This document shows positions 59,015 to 64,000 of a stretch of DNA of 64,000 bases, piece by piece. How positions within the stretch are numbered: the first letter of the stretch is position 1; the number at the start of each line of letters is the position of its first letter. Below the pieces are notes generated by a model. It was not told the DNA's origin and did not search any database. It was given only the letters and a program-made list of their open reading frames with translations. Source of the DNA: Neopestalotiopsis rosae (taxonomy: Eukaryota > Ascomycota > Sordariomycetes > Amphisphaeriales > Sporocadaceae); assembly GCA_023078685.1 (NCBI GenBank), contig JALGAS010000002.1, positions 4,154,001-4,218,000 on the forward strand, read 5' to 3'. A program made the translations under genes and the position numbers.

Positions 59015-60361
59015 TCAAGCCGTCTTCTTCTTGTTTGCCAAATGCGCCTCCTTCAGTGCTCTCAGCCCGAACATATTCCACATCAAAGTGTCCTAGAAAC
59101 AATTGGTAAATGCAAATATTGAGAGAGAATGGTTTCTGGCGAGGTAAGAAAAAGTAATGAAACATACCCAGACTGATCTCCAGCAGAACATATCAATCAG
59201 GCGCGTGGCGAGCGTAAAGCTTCCATACCAAAACCACGGTGAGGGGGACGCTCGCAGGCTTTCAGCTACGACGTGCGATGCATAATCGAACCTGTTGGTG
59301 GCGTTTTCTTGTGTGGGCAATCAAGTTAGCTAACCAGTTCCGCTCCTCATGACGACGAAGACGACGACAATGACAAAGGCGTTTTCGTGAAAAGACGGAA
59401 AACTTTTCAAAATGCGAGGGAGAAAAAAGAGGTCAAGACTCATCATACTTGGGGTTCGCACAACGTGCTGGTGAAAGCTTTCGGAAAGCGCAGAGTAGTA
59501 GGACCCCTCAGGGAGGCGCCTGTGGGCGTCGTTTTTGAGAATGTTCGTACTGACTTCGCCAGATATGACGGTGAGGACTTTGACACTGGTGGTTTTGGCA
59601 AAACATGGTCAGCTCAAGAAAGGGGGCTCTGGAGTAAATGAACTTACTTTAATGGCGCCAGCTCACAGCGAAGAGTGTTGCCCCAGTGGTGGAGGGCGGC
59701 CTTGCTTGCGTTGTACGAAGCTATTGAGAATTTGAATATGTCATTATCTAAATTGGGGATATCTTGAGAACCTACATCCGTACAGGAAGGGGATTACTCC
59801 CCCAATGGAGCCAATGTTGACAATGGTTCCCTCGGCATGAATGAGCATGTCATGAAAGTGGTGCACCATTCGCATGGGTCCGAATAGGTTGATGTCAAAC
59901 ATGCGCTGTACCGCCTTGACGTCCGTGTCGATAGCTGGCATGGTGTAGGCTATGCCACTTTGCATTGGTGAGTTTTGTTAGTATATCTGACTGTCAAAGA
60001 TTTGGTGAGGAGCGCATGTGGGACCTACGCGCAGTTCACGAGTATATCCAGACCATGTCCTCCCGTCAACTCGTTGATGGCAGCCTTGAGGTCAATGATG
60101 GATGTCTCATTCGTGACATCGAGTCGGAAGAAGTTGATGCCAGCATCAGAAAGATGATCGCTTGCTTCATTGGGAAGCAGCGTCGCAATGGCACATATGT
60201 TGCGCCGGGTATACTCGGTCACGAGAGCCTCACCTATCCCGCCGCGGCCACATCTATACAAGACTCAGCAACCAAGTAGTTTCAGATGGTGTCTTCACTC
60301 TTGTTGGAGTTGTTATTTGAACCTACCCAGTGACTAATGCGAACTTCTGGTCTCGAATCAT
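59015..60361 (-). CDS. AYR1-like short-chain dehydrogenase/reductase, 289 aa, seven exons
   Basis: Exons: 60361-60327, 60253-60029, 59957-59776, 59720-59648, 59585-59449, 59307-59168 and 59092-59015. Each join keeps frame and completes a family block: ALVTG/CGRGGIGEAL, LVNCA/GIAYTMP, PFLYGS/SYNASKAALHHWG, LAPLN/VKVLTVISGEVSTNIL and RSVW/DTLMWNMFG. Motifs: the TGxxxGIG cofactor loop, NCAG, IVNIGSIGG with the catalytic Ser, and YNASK. It resembles NADPH-dependent 1-acyldihydroxyacetone-phosphate reductases, but relatives of this type are recruited into HR-PKS salicylaldehyde clusters. The C-terminal part (ASPSPWFWYGSFTLATRLIDMF) is hydrophobic and may sit on membranes. Because no single frame is long, automated annotation may well break this gene. 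Confidence 0.85.
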
Positions 60362-63004
60362 GGCAACAATTGTTCAAGGTTCAACTGTGATGTGCTAAGT
60401 GCTCAGTTCACGCAGTGCAATGACTGGGGTGATGCTTCTACTTGTTATTGAGGCTACCTAGACTACGGCATGAGACAAGGTCCATTGTCTGGCAATTGCA
60501 ACTGCGAGTAAAGGACTTGCCATCCACATAACGAAGATCTGACTGTTGTCCTGGTGGCGAGGAAGATGCTACTCCGTGAACATCCAGAGATATCTTCATT
60601 TACTCCGAAGTCAGGAGGAAGACGGTCGCCCGACCCGAGGAGGAGCAACGGTGATAAATAACTCCGCAGCCTCGCTGGTAAAGGCTCAGTCAGCCTATAC
60701 AGCGACGACTACATGGTGTATGAATAGGTCAGCTTAGTACGTGCGTGTATCTTCTCGCGTATCGCAGGGGAAGTCAGCACATGGGGGCACCACACCACCA
60801 CCAGCGATATGCAAGCCAGGGTGCAGGGGAAAGAGTAGGATTCTCAGAGTTCTGATCCGCACCCTTGGCACCATTGAACGCACGCGAAAAGTCGGCGGGG
60901 CTGAAGAAAGGGAAGAAGGACCCTTGGGGCGCTCCAGCGCCTCCCGGACTCGCGTGTGCACTACGTACGCGTGTGTCCTTGCATGTCAGCAACTGGTCTG
61001 TACGGAGACCAACGAGATTCTTTCGCGTAGAATATAGAGATCCACACGGAAGATCTTAGCACAGTTGAATCCTATCGGCCGCTGCTTGGATAATTTTCAA
61101 GAAGCTGCTCGACACGTTTGACCCTGGTATTCTAGAATTATATCCCATACCATAATTCGATTACAGTGGAGCTGCGATACGACAATGACCAAAAAAGGCT
61201 GATGTTCGATAAGCGTTGCGAGGTTGGTCGCTATAGGTCCCCACTATACTGCGTAGGTCTGAGCAAAACTATAAGCCCTAATGGTCGTTTAGAGCCAGAG
61301 GCCTGGCAACGTTACCTACCCGATGTGATGCTCGAAGATGCCAGAAGTGGCTGCACAGATACTAACGAAATGGCGGTGCTTCATCTTGAATATAGAAGGA
61401 CCTTACAAGCTCTCACTTGCAGTAGATGAGATGTTGGCTTGGCTTTTCGTGACACATCGTTCGCCAGTAAGTATATTTTAGTAATATATTCTCGAGGCAT
61501 TGCTAATGGAACTTTGTGCACCTGCTGTATAACCAATCGACTTCAGCTGCTTCGTGCTTATCTCAGACTCGGGCTGAGACAGGTAATCGGAGTGTCGATC
61601 CCTAGGTATCGAGTAAACAAAGACTACACCAGGATTCGAGCAGTAGGCCGGATATCAAACCAATAGCAATTCCATCCTGCATCAATTGATAGTTTGCCTG
61701 TTGGTCATCCAGACAGGAACTGGACATATGGAGTAAATAAATGAACAGGCTTAGGTGGTCGCAAAGGACTATAGTACACGACCTGCGCCTTACGCCAAGG
61801 GTCCTGGGGATCTTGAACGTGTATTGCAGGGTCCTTGCCCAAATCCTCCGCGACAACAGGGGAAACGGTACCGATGGTCCTGGCCAAGGGTCCTGCTTCA
61901 AAACATTTCCGCTCAGAAGGGTTCTTTGCAGTCTCTGTATGGATCAGATAATGTAGTTTCAGCTAGCTGGTTAGCTAGGTATGCATCTGCACTGTAGCTA
62001 ACTGCTGGGGCTGCTATTTTAAACTTAGCCTCACGGTCCACCTGTCCGGCTCCGAACATGCCTAACCTACTTGTGTTGATTACGAGTTACCTACAATGGC
62101 AAATGCATTCATTTACAAGGGGGCGGCACTGAGTCCACCTAGTAGTCTAGGTACTCAAGCTGCCGGAGACTTTTTGCTGCTAGGTTAGTTCATAATGCCG
62201 GCCGCTAGCTGGTAGTGGTAGCAGCCCAGCGCCATCTCCAGGCCCCGCTGACGCCTGCGAGGGACTGAATGTCTGGGGAATCCATCATATCATGTAGGTA
62301 GCGAGTTTGGTTTGGTGCTTCACCTGCGCTTCTCTATTCCTCTATCCGTATAGCATTCTTGGCTTTTTCTTAATTACTTCTTGGGATGGACTCACAACAT
62401 TGGCATAACATTGGCATATGCTATTTACAGTCTTACCAAGACATTCACTGTCGATCAGCGTACGTTGCTAAGGGCGTGGCAGCTTAGTGCGCAGCTGGCA
62501 GTAAGTATGCAGAGAGACGAGATGAGAAAAGCCTGCCTTTAGATCTACTCTTCACGCACAAATTGGGACCAGTTACATGAATACATACATTAATCCTCCA
62601 CTTAACATCTGAATACTGGAATACGATTGGCTACCGTGCTGCTGCCTCACTACTCTCAAAGGAACGCGCGAGAGGAGCATGTCAGCATCCTTCAGGAGCT
62701 AGGACTAGATACTTGTGCTGCAGAATTGGTCTCCTCACATCGATGGCACTGACTGTGCCTAGCCGGCACTGGTCTGCACTGGCTTGCAATGGCTGAAACA
62801 AAGGAAGAAATATATATGACAAAGATGTTAGGTATCATAATGTTTTCATATACAACTATAATAGTCGCCAGAGATCGACCGATCTCCTGGCAATTGAGCG
62901 ATCTTCTGGCCATTCAGCGATCTCCTGACACCCCGTTCTTGCCAAGTTTTGAGATTTGTTGATCAGATAAGCCGAATATAATCGCTTTGACATAAAAACA
63001 AATC
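60362..63004. other. Long gap (2.6 kb) before the second regulator
   Basis: It contains the SDR 3 promoter at the left and the regulator promoter at the right. Between 61790 and 61895 the phrase GCCAAGGGTCCTG appears twice. Small ORFs have no recognisable product. The right end holds a 3x19-bp tandem repeat (see next entry). Confidence 0.45.
62880..62935. repeat. Three tandem copies of a 19-bp unit upstream of the second regulator
   Basis: Units start at 62880, 62899 and 62918 with core CGATCT[CT]CTGGC and exact 19-bp spacing; the third diverges after 10-11 bases. The array ends about 70 bp before the ATG at 63005, a position suited to an operator or transcription-factor array. Confidence 0.7.
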
Positions 63005-64000
63005 ATGGCTCCTGTCGCAGACAATAATCACCCGTCCGGCCGGTCTGGCGAGGAAACGGACGGAGATAATTATACCACAGGCCAAAGATCACGACAGCAA
63101 CCAGGTTCAGCAGTATGTATCCAGTGCACACGCCCATTTTCGTTCCTCCCGTACCCACCTCTGTATCATTCGAGCTGACGATGTTTGTTCGACTAGTGCG
63201 AAGAATGCCGAAGGAAACGGATTCGCTGTGACAGAGGAACACCGCAGTGCGTGGCTTGTGCGAACTCGGGCTCCAAATGTGTCGTAAGAGGCAGTTGCGC
63301 ACCTCGAGGGCCCAAAAAGGGACACTTGAAATCTTTACAAAAACAAATAGGTACGTACGAGTAGAGGACCCTCCGGTCAAAGCGCAATAATTAATTGATT
63401 TATATACAGACGAGCTGCAGAGTCGTCTTCAAGAACAAAACAATGGAGGAGACGGGAGCTCGACATCCACTCTTGTAAATGAAAGCAGCCCGGAACACAT
63501 TGACAACGACGATTTCCTCGACATGGAAATATCAATGCCGCCGCAAAAGCTGATTTTAGACATACCAATACCATCCAGTTTCGGAGACCTCGGCGGCTGG
63601 TCGCCCTCCATGGAGGACTTGGGTTTCGATACTTTGGATCCCAATTTCATGTGTCCAACATGGCTCACAGCAGAACCCGCCCAGTCGCTAGCAACATTAC
63701 CACAACAACAACCGCCACCACCATCAGATCCATCACTGTCCTTCGGCATCATGGGAGGAATACATCATAACTCGATGATTTGTAATGACTTGGACCAGCT
63801 GTTCTTCGACCGCGTCTACTCATTCGCCCCGATCATATCAGAGTCACGATACATGTCCTGGTCCAAACGGCTCGACAAGACCAAGCCCCAGATCTGCTTG
63901 CAATATGCCATGTGGACCTTGGCCGCCTCTTTGTCGAGTCAATTCCAATATGAGCAGCGCAGCCTTTACACAGAAGCACGGCAGCTCCTCGTGGCGCTCG
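63005..64000 (+). CDS. Zn2Cys6 fungal transcription factor, 3'-truncated by the window edge
   Basis: Exons: 63005-63112, 63197-63350 and 63410 to beyond 64000. Exon 2 starts directly with the zinc cluster, CEECRRKRIRCDRGTPQC then VACANSGSKC: six cysteines at about 37, 40, 47, 54, 57 and 64 in the CxxC-x6-C-x6-CxxC-x6-C pattern. A basic linker (RGPKKGHLKSLQKQI) and a short coiled-coil-like part (DELQSRLQEQN) follow. The visible end (LDQLFFDRVYSFAPIISESRYMSW, then QICLQYAMWTLAASLSSQF) resembles the start of the fungal-specific regulatory domain (middle homology region). It differs from the AflR-like factor. It could be a second cluster regulator or the first gene beyond the cluster; the sequence does not decide. 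Confidence 0.88.

Noticed and set aside
61166..61429. Small ORF of 87 codons in the gap before the second regulator
   Set aside because: No known domain and no support beyond an open frame.
1..64000. CRISPR arrays, bacterial-type promoters, ribosome binding sites, rRNA genes
   Set aside because: None is visible, and prokaryotic features are not expected in this fungal sequence.

Overview
The window is filamentous ascomycete (Pezizomycotina) DNA. Most genes carry short introns of 46-115 bp with GT...AG ends, there are no operons, and the recognisable proteins (alpha-SNAP/SEC17, RRP12, VTI1, COX11, a 2EXR protein, Zn2Cys6 regulators, a PDR transporter, fungal P450s, an HR-PKS and a DMATS prenyltransferase) are fungal types. 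Sordariomycetes is my best guess, from codon use and intron style, but this is not proven.

Bases 1-19,000 are housekeeping: the 3' part of SEC17 (+), a 2EXR-domain protein (-), RRP12 (+), VTI1 (-), a COG2907-type FAD/NAD-binding oxidoreductase (+), COX11 (+) and a single-exon F-box-like protein (-). Long non-coding gaps (about 2.7 and 2.0 kb) lie between some of them. One gap holds a 13-bp direct repeat enclosing a tRNA-like box A/box B unit, probably a SINE-like insertion.

Bases 19,760 to at least 60,361 look like one large secondary-metabolite cluster. In order it has: a PDR-type ABC transporter (-); an AflR-like Zn2Cys6 regulator (-); a retinol-dehydrogenase-like SDR (-); a small cupin (-); a second, metal-competent cupin (-); a wax-synthase/MBOAT-type acyltransferase (-); a secreted BBE-type FAD oxidase (-); a P450 like the O-methylsterigmatocystin oxidoreductase group (+); a third cupin (-); a DMATS-type aromatic prenyltransferase (+); a second P450 (+); a 2,487-residue highly reducing PKS, KS-AT-DH-(degenerate MT)-ER-KR-ACP (-); a classical SDR (+); and an AYR1-like SDR with seven exons (-). 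A second Zn2Cys6 regulator (+) starts at 63,005 and runs off the end.

The set HR-PKS + several SDRs + cupin + P450 + BBE-type FAD oxidase + DMATS matches the known logic of fungal (prenylated) salicylaldehyde or salicyl alcohol clusters (trichoxide, sordarial, flavoglaucin, annullatin types). The PKS would make a reduced chain, SDRs and a cupin would help cyclise and aromatise it, P450s would hydroxylate it, the DMATS would prenylate the ring, and the FAD oxidase would reset the benzylic oxidation level. This version adds a membrane acyltransferase, a total of three cupins and two unlike P450s, so an acylated, prenylated salicyl-type product not covered by those pathways is the main hypothesis. 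Exon joins below were worked out by hand from splice sites, reading frame and family expectation.
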